Positions 8,103-16,440 of a stretch of DNA of 64,000 nt are shown one piece after another. Within the stretch, counting starts at the first letter, position 1. Every line of letters begins with the position of its first letter. Where the stretch lies: positions 156,632-220,631 of the forward strand of contig NZ_JANAFB010000001.1 of NCBI RefSeq assembly GCF_024199905.1, in the 5' to 3' direction. This DNA is from Rothia santali. GTDB taxonomy: Bacteria; Actinomycetota; Actinomycetes; Actinomycetales; Micrococcaceae. The translations under genes and the position numbers were made by a program. Under the pieces are notes generated by a model that was not told where the DNA came from, did not search any database, and worked only from the letters and a program-made list of their open reading frames with translations.

Positions 8103-8780
8103 ATGTCACCCACCGCGCACCAGAACGCCGCCGCCTCGCGCATCCGCCGCCAGCGGGTGCGCGCGCGCCGCCTCGCCGCGGGGGACGTCCGCTTCGGCGC
8201 GGAGGGCAAGGGCATCGGCGACCCGGCGTCGTCGCCCCCGCGGCCCGGCTCGCCGACGCGGCGGATCGCGGAGGACCTCGCGGCGATGGTCCGCGACCTG
8301 GACCGCCGCGGCGAGCTGGAGGGCCTGACCCTGCAGCAGCGGCGCGAGGTCGTCGACGCCGCCCGGGACGCGATGCGCACCCAGCTGCGCCAGCGCGAGG
8401 TCAACGACCGCATCGGCCCGCTCCTCACCCTGGACCGGACGCGCGCCTACCTGGGAGTCGGCTCGCGCCAGGCGGTGGACGGCCGGGTCAAGCGGCACAC
8501 GCTGCTGCGCGTGGTCACCGCCGACGGCGTCTCGCTCTTCCCCGAGTTCCAGTTCGCCCGCGGCCGGGTCAAGCCCGCGCTCCCCCGCCTCTACGACGTC
8601 CTGCTCGGCTCGGGCGCGGACCCGTGGACCGTGGTCTACTGGCTGACCGCCCCGGTGGGGGTCGACGGAGGGACGCGCGCGCTCGACGTCGTGGACTCCG
8701 GCGACGAGGACGCGATCGCCGATCTCCTGGACCAGGCGCGCCGCGACGCCGCCGGCTGGAGCGACGCCGTTGCCCGCTGA
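8103..8780 (+). CDS. Antitoxin with Xre/MbcA/ParS-type toxin-binding C-terminus
   Basis: A 225-residue protein, the first gene of a two-gene unit with a RES-domain toxin. The C-terminal 70 residues show the pattern of RES antitoxins: FARGRVKPALPRLYDVLLGS, then ADPWTVVYWLTAPVG, then ALDVVDSGDEDAIADLLDQA. In known pairs this domain wraps over and blocks the toxin active site. The middle (LTLDRTRAYLGVGSRQAVDG) looks like a helix-turn-helix DNA-binding region, consistent with autorepression. The N-terminal 60 residues are basic and variable. ATG at 8103 has GGGAG 6-9 nt upstream. The stop overlaps the toxin start by 11 bp (translational coupling). The antitoxin is intact although the toxin is not. 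Confidence 0.82.
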   Translation: MSPTAHQNAAASRIRRQRVRARRLAAGDVRFGAEGKGIGDPASSPPRPGSPTRRIAEDLAAMVRDLDRRGELEGLTLQQRREVVDAARDAMRTQLRQREVNDRIGPLLTLDRTRAYLGVGSRQAVDGRVKRHTLLRVVTADGVSLFPEFQFARGRVKPALPRLYDVLLGSGADPWTVVYWLTAPVGVDGGTRALDVVDSGDEDAIADLLDQARRDAAGWSDAVAR

Positions 8781-9401
8781 GCGCCACGAGAGCACCGTCC
8801 CTCGGCCCGGCGCGCCCGAGCTCTACGCCGACTTCCCGGCGCACCTCACCGCGGACGGGGACCGCTGGTACCGCGTCCACCGCCGCGAGCACTCGCCGTG
8901 GTGGTACTCCTGCTCCCCCGGCCGGTTCAACCTGCGCGCGCCGCGCGGGACGCTGAACACCGCCTCGGACCCCTCCTGCGCGGCGCGCGAGATGCTCGGG
9001 CCGCGCCTGGTCGGGGGCCACCGCGTGCCGGGGGCGCACGTGGCGGGCCTCGTCATCACGGCGCTGAGCCTCCGCCGCTGCGCGCCGCCGACCTGCTCTC
9101 CGGCCGCGCGCCCCGCTACGGCCTCGTCGCCGGGGACATGTCCGCCCCGCGCGAGGACGCCTACGCCCTGACCCGCGACTGGGCCGGCGCCTTCGACGAG
9201 GCGGGGTTCGACGCCGTGCGCTCCCGCTCGCGCTTCGGCGCCGGCGAGACCCCGCTCTGCCTCTACGTCTTCGGCCCCGCGGGCGAGCACGAGGGCGGTC
9301 CCGCCGAGGAGCACGCGCGCCTCGGCGCATTCCTCGAGGACGAGCTGGGGCTGGCCGTGGACCCGGTGCCGCACTCCGTGGACCTCGTCGTGAAGGACTG
9401 A
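8770..9401 (+). pseudogene. RES-domain toxin, frameshifted
   Basis: Reading from TTG 8770 (GGAG 8 nt upstream) gives the N-terminal half of a RES toxin: WYRVHRREHSPWWYS, SPGRFNLRAPRGTLNTASDP and CAAREMLGPRLVGGH. From about 9081 the RES sequence continues in another frame: LRAADLLSGRAPRYGLVAGD, then DAYALTRDWAGAFDEAGFDA and SRSRFG, to a stop at 9401. Restoring one C in CTCCGCCGCTG near 9079 would rejoin the halves as ITALSLPPLRAADLL. In the present frame translation ends at 9171. RES toxins act on NAD+ or ADP-ribosylate targets such as Prs. Loss of half the fold should inactivate it. A single-base sequencing error is the main alternative. Confidence 0.8.
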
Positions 9402-9602
9402 GCGCCGGAGGCGCGGCCTCGGTGCCGGCCGTGGGACCGGTGCCGCATCTCGGATGCCGGCCACGCGGGCCAGACGCTGCAACTCTGGCCCCGGCTGCCC
9501 GGGCTGGTCGCCGCTTCCCCTGCCCCGCCCGCACGGGCCGACCGCCACTTCTCATGCCCTGGCCGCACGGGCCGGTAGCCGCATCGGATATGTTCGAGGG
9601 AT
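9399..9602. repeat. 34-bp imperfect tandem repeat, about 6 units
   Basis: Units beginning GGG(A/C)C start at 9433, 9467, 9501, 9535 and 9569, each exactly 34 nt apart. A weaker unit precedes at 9399. Shared blocks include GCCGCATCTCGGATGCCGGCC-like and GCACGGGCCG sequences. The array fills the whole gap from the toxin stop to the next ATG. Confidence 0.85.
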
Positions 9603-9990
9603 GCAGAGCACGGAAATCGGATCCCGACCGTCCACCGCCGTCGTCAGCTTGGCCCTCGCCGCCGACGTCGTCCTGGTCGTCGTCTTCGCCGCCTTCGGGC
9701 GCAGCGCCCACGGAGAGAGCCTCGCCGGCCTCCCCCTCACCGCCTGGCCCTTCCTCGTGGGGCTGCTGGTCGGGTGGGCGGCATCGCGCGCCTGGCGGCG
9801 CCCCCTGTCCGTCCTGCCCACCGGGCTTCTCCTGTGGCTCAGCACCGTGGCCATCGGCGTGGGGCTCCGGGCCGTGACGGGGCAGGGCACGCACTGGTCC
9901 TTCGTGATCGTCGCGCTGATCGTCACGGCCGTCTTCCTCATGGGCTACCGGTTGATCGCGAGTGGCATCGCACGATTCAGAAAACGCTGA
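9601..9990 (+). CDS. DUF3054-like small membrane protein
   Basis: A 129-residue protein with four hydrophobic segments: AVVSLALAADVVLVVVFAAF, WPFLVGLLVGWAASRAW, PTGLLLWLSTVAIGVGLRAV and SFVIVALIVTAVFLMGYRLI. Spacing and the motifs FGRSAHG and GTHWSFVIVALIV fit the actinobacterial DUF3054 family of unknown function. The start codon directly follows CGAGGG, and GATATG lies about 9 nt upstream, so it may be leaderless. The upstream gap is entirely a 34-bp repeat array. Confidence 0.78.
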   Translation: MQSTEIGSRPSTAVVSLALAADVVLVVVFAAFGRSAHGESLAGLPLTAWPFLVGLLVGWAASRAWRRPLSVLPTGLLLWLSTVAIGVGLRAVTGQGTHWSFVIVALIVTAVFLMGYRLIASGIARFRKR

Positions 9991-10034
9991 CCGAGAACCA
10001 CCTCGAACATAAACCTGAACTTTAGGCTTACTCC

Positions 10035-10057
10035 CTCAAGCTTCAGTTGAAGCTGAG
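10035..10057. terminator. Hairpin between convergent genes
   Basis: AGCTTCA-GT-TGAAGCT (10039-10054), extended by CTC/GAG past one bulged A. It lies between the DUF3054 stop (9990) and the trpD stop (10140). No U-run is present. The flanking 60 bp are unusually AT-rich. Confidence 0.4.
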
Positions 10058-10139
10058 CCAAAGCGTGGATCTCGACTGGCCTGCTCCGCAGCGCCACCGA
10101 CCCGGACAGGAGCCCAGCTCCGGCCGCCGGGGCGGCGCG

Positions 10140-11192
10140 TCAGCCCTTCAGGAACTCGATCCAGCGGTCGAGCACGCCCTGGGCCGCGCCGGTGTCGATC
10201 GACACGGCGGCACGGGCGATCGCGCCGTTGATGCGATCGGCCAGCGGCGCGGCGGAGTCGGCCTCCTTCACGACCAGGCCGGCCGCGGCGTTGAGCAGCA
10301 CGGTGTTGCGGATGGGCCCCTGCTCCCCGGCCAGCACCCGCCGGATGACCTCGGCGTTGTACTCCGCCCCCTGGCCGGTGATGTCGGCGATCGTGTTGGG
10401 CGGCAGCTCGATGTCCGCGACGTCGAGCACGGTGTGGGAGACCTCCCCGCCGTGGGTCTCCCAGACCAGGTTGGGGCCGACGAGGCTGAGCTCGTCCAGG
10501 TTCATCGGGCCGGTGAACACCAGGGCGTGGTCGCCGCGCTCGGCGAAGACGTCCGCCATGAGGGGCGCCATGTTGGCCCGGGCGACGCCGATGACCGAGG
10601 AGCGCACGCGCGCGGGGTTGGACAGCGGCCCGAGGTAATTGATGACCGTGGGCACGTTGAGGCGCCGGCGGATGGGGCTCAGGTGCCGCATCGCGGGGTG
10701 GTAGGTGTTGGCGAACAGGAAGCCGATGCCGATCTCCGCCGCCGCGGCCTCGACCCGGTCGGCCGGGGCGTCGAGCGGGACCCCGAGGCGCTCCAGGGCG
10801 TCGGCCGAGCCCGTGGTCGAGGAGGAGGCGCGGTTGCCGTGCTTGACGACCGTCGCCCCCGCGCCGGCCATCACGAGCGAGGCCATGGTCGAGATGTTCA
10901 CCGTGTTGAGCTGGTCCCCGCCCGTGCCGACGATGTCCACGGCGTCGCGGGGTCCGTTGTAGGGGCGCGCGAGCTCCAGCATGACCTCCGAGAAGCCGGC
11001 GAGCTCGGCCGCCGTCTCCCCCTTGGTGTGCAGGCCGACCAGGAACCCGGCGACCTGCACCGGGTCGGAGTCCTCGCTCAGCATCTGGTGCATGGCCCAC
11101 GAGGCCTGGGCCGAGGTGAGGTCGCCCCGGCGCTCCACGAGGGTGATGAGGCTCTTCCAGCTCGTGTCCTGGGTCGCTTCCGCAGTAGTCAT
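10140..11192 (-). CDS. trpD: Anthranilate phosphoribosyltransferase
   Basis: TrpD transfers the phosphoribosyl group of PRPP to anthranilate, the second step of the tryptophan branch. The protein has 350 residues. Key motifs are the PRPP/Mg site DIVGTGGDQLNTVNIST (about residues 85-101) and KHGNRASSSTTGSADALERL (about 117-136). An N-terminal helical domain (ITLVERRGDLTSAQASWAMHQ) and RRRLNVPTVINYLGPLSNPA are also typical. The start is ATG 11192 (MTTAEATQDTSW). It stands alone, outside a trp operon, as in many actinobacteria, and is divergent from ctaE. Confidence 0.96.
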   Translation of the reverse strand: MTTAEATQDTSWKSLITLVERRGDLTSAQASWAMHQMLSEDSDPVQVAGFLVGLHTKGETAAELAGFSEVMLELARPYNGPRDAVDIVGTGGDQLNTVNISTMASLVMAGAGATVVKHGNRASSSTTGSADALERLGVPLDAPADRVEAAAAEIGIGFLFANTYHPAMRHLSPIRRRLNVPTVINYLGPLSNPARVRSSVIGVARANMAPLMADVFAERGDHALVFTGPMNLDELSLVGPNLVWETHGGEVSHTVLDVADIELPPNTIADITGQGAEYNAEVIRRVLAGEQGPIRNTVLLNAAAGLVVKEADSAAPLADRINGAIARAAVSIDTGAAQGVLDRWIEFLKG

Positions 11193-11336
11193 GGACCCCA
11201 CCCTAGGGGACGTTCGCGCAGTATCCGGCGCGCACCCGCCGGTGTCCTGCACGCCCCCTGGGAGGGGGCTGTGAGGGACCGCTCACAGTGAGGTCTCCGG
11301 CGCCCCTGCGGGAGGTCCGGACGCGGGGAGAGTGTC

Positions 11337-11391
11337 GTCACCCCGCCGCCCCCCGAGCCCCGGAATCCCGGGCTCGGACACCGGGGGTGAC
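11337..11391. repeat. Nested inverted repeat upstream of ctaE
   Basis: Outer arms GTCACCCC/GGGGTGAC (11337-11344, 11384-11391) enclose inner arms CCGAGCCC/GGGCTCGG. It lies 30 bp upstream of the ctaE -35 in the 264-bp divergent trpD-ctaE gap. It may be a terminator-like or regulatory structure. Confidence 0.5.
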
Positions 11392-11420
11392 ACGCCGGGG
11401 CCCGGGAATGCCTCCTCCTG

Positions 11421-11454
11421 TTGGTGCCCCGGGACTTTTACAGACATAATGTCT
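11421..11454 (+). promoter_or_regulatory. ctaE promoter with operator-like palindrome
   Basis: -35 TTGGTG (11421-11426), 18-nt spacer, -10 CATAAT (11445-11450). The predicted start of transcription coincides with GTG 11457, which implies a leaderless mRNA. The 13-bp palindrome AGACATAATGTCT (11442-11454) overlaps the -10 and could bind a repressor. Confidence 0.6.
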
Positions 11455-11456
11455 AT

Positions 11457-12095
11457 GTGACAACTGCAACCCAGACTCCCAGTACGTCGGCGGCACCGAC
11501 TCTCAATCGGCCCAACATCGTGTCCGTGGGGACCGTTGTGTGGCTCGCAAGCGAGTTGATGTTCTTCGCCGGCCTTTTCGCCATGTACTTCACCATGCGC
11601 GCGACCTCCCCCGAGGCGTGGGCAGAAGGTGCGGACCTCCTCGACATCCCCCTCGCCCTGGGCAACACCATCGTGCTGGTGCTCAGCTCGGTGACCTGCC
11701 AGTTCGGCGTGTTCAAGGCCGAACAGCTCAAGGCCCGGCGCTCCGGCGCCATCTGGCAGGTCGGCCAGTGGGGCATGATCGAGTGGTTCTTCCTCACGTT
11801 CGTGATGGGCGCCTTCTTCGTCAGCGTCCAGGCCCTGGAGTACGCGACCCTCGTCTCCGAGGGCGTGACCATCGCCAGCGGCCCCTACGGCTCCGCGTTC
11901 TACATCACGACCGGGTTCCACGCCCTGCACGTGACCGGCGGCCTCATCGCGTTCCTGTTCATCATCGGGCGCGCGTACCTGGCCAAGCGGTTCGGTCACT
12001 ACGAGGCGACCTCGTCCATCGTGGTCTCCTACTACTGGCACTTCGTCGACGTCGTGTGGATCGTGCTGTTCCTCGTCGTCTACTTCCTGAAGTAA
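11457..12095 (+). CDS. ctaE: Cytochrome c oxidase subunit III (aa3 type)
   Basis: Subunit III of the aa3 terminal oxidase, a five-TM actinobacterial form of 212 residues. Typical stretches are [60 protein letters not shown] and [20 protein letters not shown]. The GTG at 11457 ([10 protein letters not shown]) is chosen because the upstream promoter makes it the first usable codon. It heads the ctaE-qcrC-qcrA-qcrB operon, the standard actinobacterial order. The products form the bc1-aa3 supercomplex with CtaC, CtaD and CtaF encoded at 17.2-20.2 kb. Confidence 0.95.
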   Translation: MTTATQTPSTSAAPTLNRPNIVSVGTVVWLASELMFFAGLFAMYFTMRATSPEAWAEGADLLDIPLALGNTIVLVLSSVTCQFGVFKAEQLKARRSGAIWQVGQWGMIEWFFLTFVMGAFFVSVQALEYATLVSEGVTIASGPYGSAFYITTGFHALHVTGGLIAFLFIIGRAYLAKRFGHYEATSSIVVSYYWHFVDVVWIVLFLVVYFLK

Positions 12096-12146
12096 CAGAC
12101 CGGCACCGCACCCGCACACGCACCCACACACAAAGGATCTATCGAC

Positions 12147-12944
12147 GTGAAGGCTCTTTCCCAGAAGCGACGTCACCCGTTCGCGGCCATCGTCCTGCTG
12201 GCCATCGCCCTCCTGCTCACTGGTGGCCTCTACGCAGTTGCCACTGCCACCAATGAAGCAAAGGCCGAGACCGGCGGCGCCGCCTACTCCGCAGACGACA
12301 TCGCGGAAGGCGAGAAGCTGTTCAACTCGAACTGCGCCACCTGCCACGGCACCACCGCCGAGGGCACCGGTGCGGGTCCGTCGCTGATCGGCGTCGGCGC
12401 TGCCGCCGTCGACTTCCAGGTGGGCACGGGCCGCATGCCCATGCAGATGCAGGGCGTCCAGGCCCAGATCAAGCCGGGCCAGTTCAACGAGGAGCAGGTC
12501 CAGCAGCTGGCCGCCTACGTCGCCTCGCTCGGTGCGGGCCCCGCCATCCCCGAGGACGAGTACCTCGACGTCGCGCAGGGCGACGCCGCCAACGGCGCCA
12601 AGGTCTTCCTGGCCAACTGCGCCATGTGCCACAACGCCGCCGGCGCCGGCGGCGCGCTGACCCGCGGCAAGTTCGCCCCCACCCTGATGGGCGTCTCCGA
12701 GCAGCACATCTACGAGGCGATGGACACCGGCCCCCAGAACATGCCGGTCTTCAACGACACGAACATCACCCCCGAGGAGAAGCGGGACGTCATCACCTAC
12801 CTGAAGACGCTCGAGAGCAACACCCACCCGGGCGGCTTCGGCCTCGGCTCGCTGGGACCGGTCTCCGAGGGCCTGTTCATCTGGACCGTCGGCCTCGCCA
12901 TCGTGCTGGGCTTCACCGTCTGGCTGACCTCCCGCTCGGCGTAG
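12147..12944 (+). CDS. qcrC: Diheme cytochrome c subunit of the bc1 complex
   Basis: Membrane-anchored diheme cytochrome cc (265 residues) that carries electrons from the Rieske centre to the CuA site of the oxidase without a soluble cytochrome c. Two heme c sites are seen: C63-A-T-C66-H67 and C158-A-M-C161-H162. It has an N-terminal signal/anchor (about residues 10-33) and a C-terminal membrane helix (about 243-262). GTG 12147 has AAAGGA 9 nt upstream. The 51-bp gap from ctaE supports co-transcription. Confidence 0.95.
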   Translation: MKALSQKRRHPFAAIVLLAIALLLTGGLYAVATATNEAKAETGGAAYSADDIAEGEKLFNSNCATCHGTTAEGTGAGPSLIGVGAAAVDFQVGTGRMPMQMQGVQAQIKPGQFNEEQVQQLAAYVASLGAGPAIPEDEYLDVAQGDAANGAKVFLANCAMCHNAAGAGGALTRGKFAPTLMGVSEQHIYEAMDTGPQNMPVFNDTNITPEEKRDVITYLKTLESNTHPGGFGLGSLGPVSEGLFIWTVGLAIVLGFTVWLTSRSA

Positions 12945-12996
12945 CGAACGCCGCACCCCACGACAAGATCTCGCACCAAGGAAGTTAGAGGAACAC

Positions 12997-14088
12997 ATGG
13001 CTAGCCATCGTGACGGGGCACCGGAGCCTTCCGACGCCGTTGCTACCTCCCAGCAGGAGCACCAGGAGCGTTTCCCGGACCCGGGCCTGCCCCACCACCC
13101 CCCGCGTCTGACCGACGTGGACCCCCACCGCGCCAAGAAGGCCGAGCGCCAGGTGGCGTGGCTCTTCGGGCTGTCGATCCTCGGATCGCTCCTGTTCTTC
13201 GTGGGCTTCTTCGCCGTCAGGGTGGACGGCGACATCTACGACGTGCTCAACCCGGACCCCACCTCGCAGCTGCGACTGCAGAACTTCCTGCTGGGCCTGG
13301 GCGTGACCTTCGCGATGTTCGGCATCGGCATCGGCATCGTCCACTGGGCCCGTACGCTCATGCCCGACCACGAGATGGTCGAGATGCGCCACGAGGTCAG
13401 CTCCGAGGCCGACCGCGCGGATGCGCAGGAGATCGTCGAGACCGTCCTGGACGAGTCCGGCATCAAGCGCCGCCCCCTGATCCGCAACACGCTGATCGGT
13501 GCGATCATCCTCGCCCCGCTGTCCTTCATCACCCTGTTCCGCGAACTGGGTCCGATCGACACCCGCGTCCTCTCCCACACCATGTGGGACGAGGGCATCC
13601 GGCTGGTCCGGGATCCCTCCGGCACGCCCATCCGCGCGGCGGACGTGACCCTGGGCTCGACCTACCACGTGCTGCCTGAGAATCTTCTCGGCATCTCCCA
13701 CCAGGACGGCTACCTCGAGGAGAAGGCGAAGGCCGTCGTCCTGCTCATGCGCCTCAAGCCCGAGGAGCTCAACGTCTCCCCCGACCGGGCGGACTGGAAC
13801 TACGACGGAATCATCGCGTACTCGAAGGTGTGCACCCACGTGGGTTGCCCCATCGCCCTCTACGAGCAGCGGACGCATCACCTGCTGTGCCCCTGCCACC
13901 AGTCGACCTTCGACGCCGCCAACGAGTGCGCCGTCATCTTCGGCCCCGCAGCGCACCCGCTGCCCCAGCTGCCGATCACGGTCGACTCGGAGGGCTACCT
14001 TATTGCCCGCAGCGACTTCCACGAGCCGGTCGGACCGGCCTACTGGGAGCGTGGCCGCCAGAAAGAAGAAATGGCGAGTGAGGCCTGA
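12997..14088 (+). CDS. qcrA: Rieske iron-sulfur subunit of the bc1 complex
   Basis: A 363-residue actinobacterial Rieske protein with three membrane helices (about residues 48-70, 90-115 and 165-185) and a C-terminal [2Fe-2S] domain. Cluster ligands are C279-T-H281 (with the linked C284) and C298-P-C300-H301. The N-terminal cytosolic extension (FPDPGLPHHPPRLTDVDPHR) and RRPLIRNTLIGAIILAPLSF closely follow the Micrococcaceae form, one reason for the taxonomic guess. AGAGGAA precedes the ATG. The stop lies 2 nt before qcrB. Confidence 0.95.
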   Translation: MASHRDGAPEPSDAVATSQQEHQERFPDPGLPHHPPRLTDVDPHRAKKAERQVAWLFGLSILGSLLFFVGFFAVRVDGDIYDVLNPDPTSQLRLQNFLLGLGVTFAMFGIGIGIVHWARTLMPDHEMVEMRHEVSSEADRADAQEIVETVLDESGIKRRPLIRNTLIGAIILAPLSFITLFRELGPIDTRVLSHTMWDEGIRLVRDPSGTPIRAADVTLGSTYHVLPENLLGISHQDGYLEEKAKAVVLLMRLKPEELNVSPDRADWNYDGIIAYSKVCTHVGCPIALYEQRTHHLLCPCHQSTFDAANECAVIFGPAAHPLPQLPITVDSEGYLIARSDFHEPVGPAYWERGRQKEEMASEA

Positions 14089-14090
14089 TC

Positions 14091-15719
14091 ATGTCTAATG
14101 CAGTCAACGAATACAAGCCGGCGACCCGCACCGGTCACATCGCGAACTTCGTGGACTCCCGCGTGGGGATGTCCGGCATCGTCAAGGAGTTCGGCCGCAA
14201 GATCTTCCCGGACCACTGGTCCTTCATGTTCGGTGAGGTGGCGCTCTACTGCCTCATCATCCTGATCCTGTCCGGCACGTACCTGACGTTCTTCTTCAAC
14301 CCCACCATGGACACCGTCATCTACGACGGCTCCTACGTACCCATGCGGGGCGTGGAGATGTCTGGGGCCTACGCCTCGTCGCTGAACATCTCGTTCGACG
14401 TCCGCGGCGGCCTGTTCATGCGCCAGGTCCACCACTGGGCCGCGCTGCTGTTCGTCGTCGCGATCGCCGTGCACATGATGCGCGTGTTCTTCACCGGCGC
14501 GTTCCGCCGTCCGCGTGAGCTCAACTGGGTCGTCGGCGGCACGCTCTTCGTGCTCGCCATGGGCGCCGGGTTCACCGGCTACTCCCTCCCCGACGACGTG
14601 CTCTCCGGCAACGGCCTGCGCATCATCGACGGCGTCATGAAGGCGATCCCGCTGGTCGGCACGTACCTCTCGCTGTTCTTCTTCGGCGGGGAGTTCCCGG
14701 GCCACATGGTCATCGGGCGCCTCTACACGCTGCACATCATGATCGTCCCGGCGCTGCTGCTGCTGACGGTCGCGATCCACCTGTTCATGGTGGTCGTGCA
14801 CAAGCACACCCAGTACCCCGGTCCGGGGCGCACCGAGAAGAACGTGGTCGGCTTCCCCGTCGGCCCCGTGTACGCGGCCAAGGCCGGCGGCTTCTTCTTC
14901 ATCGTGTTCGGCATCCTGGCCCTGCTGGCCTCGACCACCACGATCAACGCGATCTGGAATTACGGTCCCTACGATCCCTCCCCCGTCCAGGCCGGCACGC
15001 AGCCCGACTGGTACATCGGCTGGGTCGACGGCGCGCTGCGCCTCATGCCCGGCTCCTGGCCGTGGCACTGGCAGCTGGAGCTCGGCGGCACCTGGGTCTT
15101 CGCGGTCCTGCTGCCGATGGTTCCGGCGGCGATCCTGCTGGGGATCTTCTTCACCTGGCCGTGGATCGAGCGCTGGGTGACCAAGGACCACCGCGAGCAC
15201 CACATCCTCGACCGGCCGCGCAACGCCCCGTTCCGCACCGGCGCCGGCGTCGCGGGCATCACCTGGTACGGGGTCATGATGGCGGCGGCCAGCTCCGACC
15301 TCATCGCGACCCACTTCCACGTGGCGTTCAACGACGTGCTGTACGTGCTGCGGTTCCTGTTCATCTTCGGTCCGTTCATCGCTTTCGAGGTCACCCGGCG
15401 CATCTGCCTGGCCCTGCAGCGCAAGGACCGTGAGGTGGTCCTCCACGGCGTGGAGACCGGCCGCGTGGTCCAGCTCCCCCACGGCGAGTTCATCGAGGTG
15501 CACGAGCCCCTCGACGAGTACGACCGCTACCAGCTGGTGTCCTTCAACTCGCCCGTATACGAGCCCGCCCAGGCCAACGCCAAGGGCAAGGTCACGCAGA
15601 GCGAGAAGGTCCGAGGCCGCATCTCGAAGCTGTTCTTCGAGGACCGCGTGGCTCCGGTGACGCCGGCCGAGCTCGAGGCGGCTCACCAACACCACGAGCT
15701 CGAGAGCAGCAACCGCTAA
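14091..15719 (+). CDS. qcrB: Cytochrome b subunit of the bc1 complex
   Basis: Menaquinol-oxidising cytochrome b, 542 residues, longer than mitochondrial cytochrome b because of the actinobacterial C-terminal extension (about 120 residues, charged). The heme b ligands lie in two helices: VHHWAALLFVVAIAVHMMRV (about residues 111-130) and YTLHIMIVPALLLLTVAIHL. The Qo-site region around GAGFTGYSLPDDVLSGNGLR and PDWYIGWVDGALRLMP is conserved. It ends the ctaE-qcrCAB operon and is followed by a strong terminator at 15746. Confidence 0.96.
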   Translation: MSNAVNEYKPATRTGHIANFVDSRVGMSGIVKEFGRKIFPDHWSFMFGEVALYCLIILILSGTYLTFFFNPTMDTVIYDGSYVPMRGVEMSGAYASSLNISFDVRGGLFMRQVHHWAALLFVVAIAVHMMRVFFTGAFRRPRELNWVVGGTLFVLAMGAGFTGYSLPDDVLSGNGLRIIDGVMKAIPLVGTYLSLFFFGGEFPGHMVIGRLYTLHIMIVPALLLLTVAIHLFMVVVHKHTQYPGPGRTEKNVVGFPVGPVYAAKAGGFFFIVFGILALLASTTTINAIWNYGPYDPSPVQAGTQPDWYIGWVDGALRLMPGSWPWHWQLELGGTWVFAVLLPMVPAAILLGIFFTWPWIERWVTKDHREHHILDRPRNAPFRTGAGVAGITWYGVMMAAASSDLIATHFHVAFNDVLYVLRFLFIFGPFIAFEVTRRICLALQRKDREVVLHGVETGRVVQLPHGEFIEVHEPLDEYDRYQLVSFNSPVYEPAQANAKGKVTQSEKVRGRISKLFFEDRVAPVTPAELEAAHQHHELESSNR

Positions 15720-15745
15720 CCCGGTTCCCCGCCCTCCGGTTCGAC

Positions 15746-15783
15746 GCCGGGCCCTCCCCATCGCGGGGAGGGCCCGGCTTTTC
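15746..15783 (+). terminator. Intrinsic terminator of ctaE-qcrCAB
   Basis: A perfect 14-bp stem (GCCGGGCCCTCCCC / GGGGAGGGCCCGGC), loop ATCGC, followed by TTTTC, 27 nt after the qcrB stop. Confidence 0.95.
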
Positions 15784-15885
15784 GCCGTCCGGGCCCCGAT
15801 CCGCACGAGTCGGGATCTCACGTTGAGCGGTGCCGCGGCGTCTGCATCATGACCGGAGGATCCGCACCGACCCGAGGAGAGCCCC

Positions 15886-16440
15886 ATGAGCCCCGCACAC
15901 GCCCAGAGCACGCGCCATGCGTCGGTTCCGACGCCGCTCGGCCCGCTCCTCTGCGTCGCCCGGGGCGACGCCCTGGACGACGCCGGAGGTGACGCCCTGA
16001 GCGGCGTCTACTTCCCGGGGCACCGGCCCGCGCCGGCCGCATCTGAGCTCGGCCCGAGGGTCCGCCTGGAGACGGATCCGCTCCTCTCCGAGACGGCTCG
16101 TCAGCTGCGCGACTACCTGGAGGGACGCCGCGACGGCTTCCAGCTTCCCCTGGCGGCCCCGCGGGACGACGTCGCGCGGCGGGTGCGCGAGCTGCTCCGG
16201 GAGATCCCCTACGGGACGACCACCACGTACGGGCAGATCGCGGAGCGCCTGGGGAATCGGCACCTGGCGCAGCGGGTCGGCCAGGCCGTGGGACGCAACC
16301 CCCTCAGCATCGTGGTGCCCTGCCATCGTGTCGTGGGTGCGGACGGCTCGCTCACGGGGTACGCGGGTGGCCTGGAGCGCAAGCGGTTCCTGTTGGAGCT
16401 GGAGGAGCCCGCGCATCGCGCCGAGGAGCGGCTGTTCTGA
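15886..16440 (+). CDS. ogt: Methylated-DNA--protein-cysteine S-methyltransferase
   Basis: A suicide repair enzyme that moves the methyl group from O6-methylguanine to its own cysteine. The acceptor is C146 in IVVPCHRVVG. The helix-turn-helix wing (IPYGTTTTYGQIAERLGNRH) and the arginine-finger segment LAQRVGQAVGRNPLS precede it, and GYAGGLERKRFLLELE follows. The length of 184 residues is normal for an Ogt/MGMT-type protein. ATG has GAGGAGAG upstream. It is a single gene between the two oxidase blocks, with no ada-type regulatory domain. Confidence 0.94.
   Translation: MSPAHAQSTRHASVPTPLGPLLCVARGDALDDAGGDALSGVYFPGHRPAPAASELGPRVRLETDPLLSETARQLRDYLEGRRDGFQLPLAAPRDDVARRVRELLREIPYGTTTTYGQIAERLGNRHLAQRVGQAVGRNPLSIVVPCHRVVGADGSLTGYAGGLERKRFLLELEEPAHRAEERLF

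Noticed and set aside
9060..9090. Programmed frameshift in the RES toxin
   Set aside because: No slippery heptamer or downstream pseudoknot was recognised at the junction. Simple mutation or a sequencing error is more likely.
9399..9602. CRISPR array
   Set aside because: The 34-bp units are contiguous, diverged from one another and have no unique spacers. No cas gene is in the window.
10000..10060. Insertion-sequence remnant in the AT-rich stretch downstream of trpD
   Set aside because: No transposase fragment, target duplication or terminal repeats; a short hairpin explains the main symmetry.
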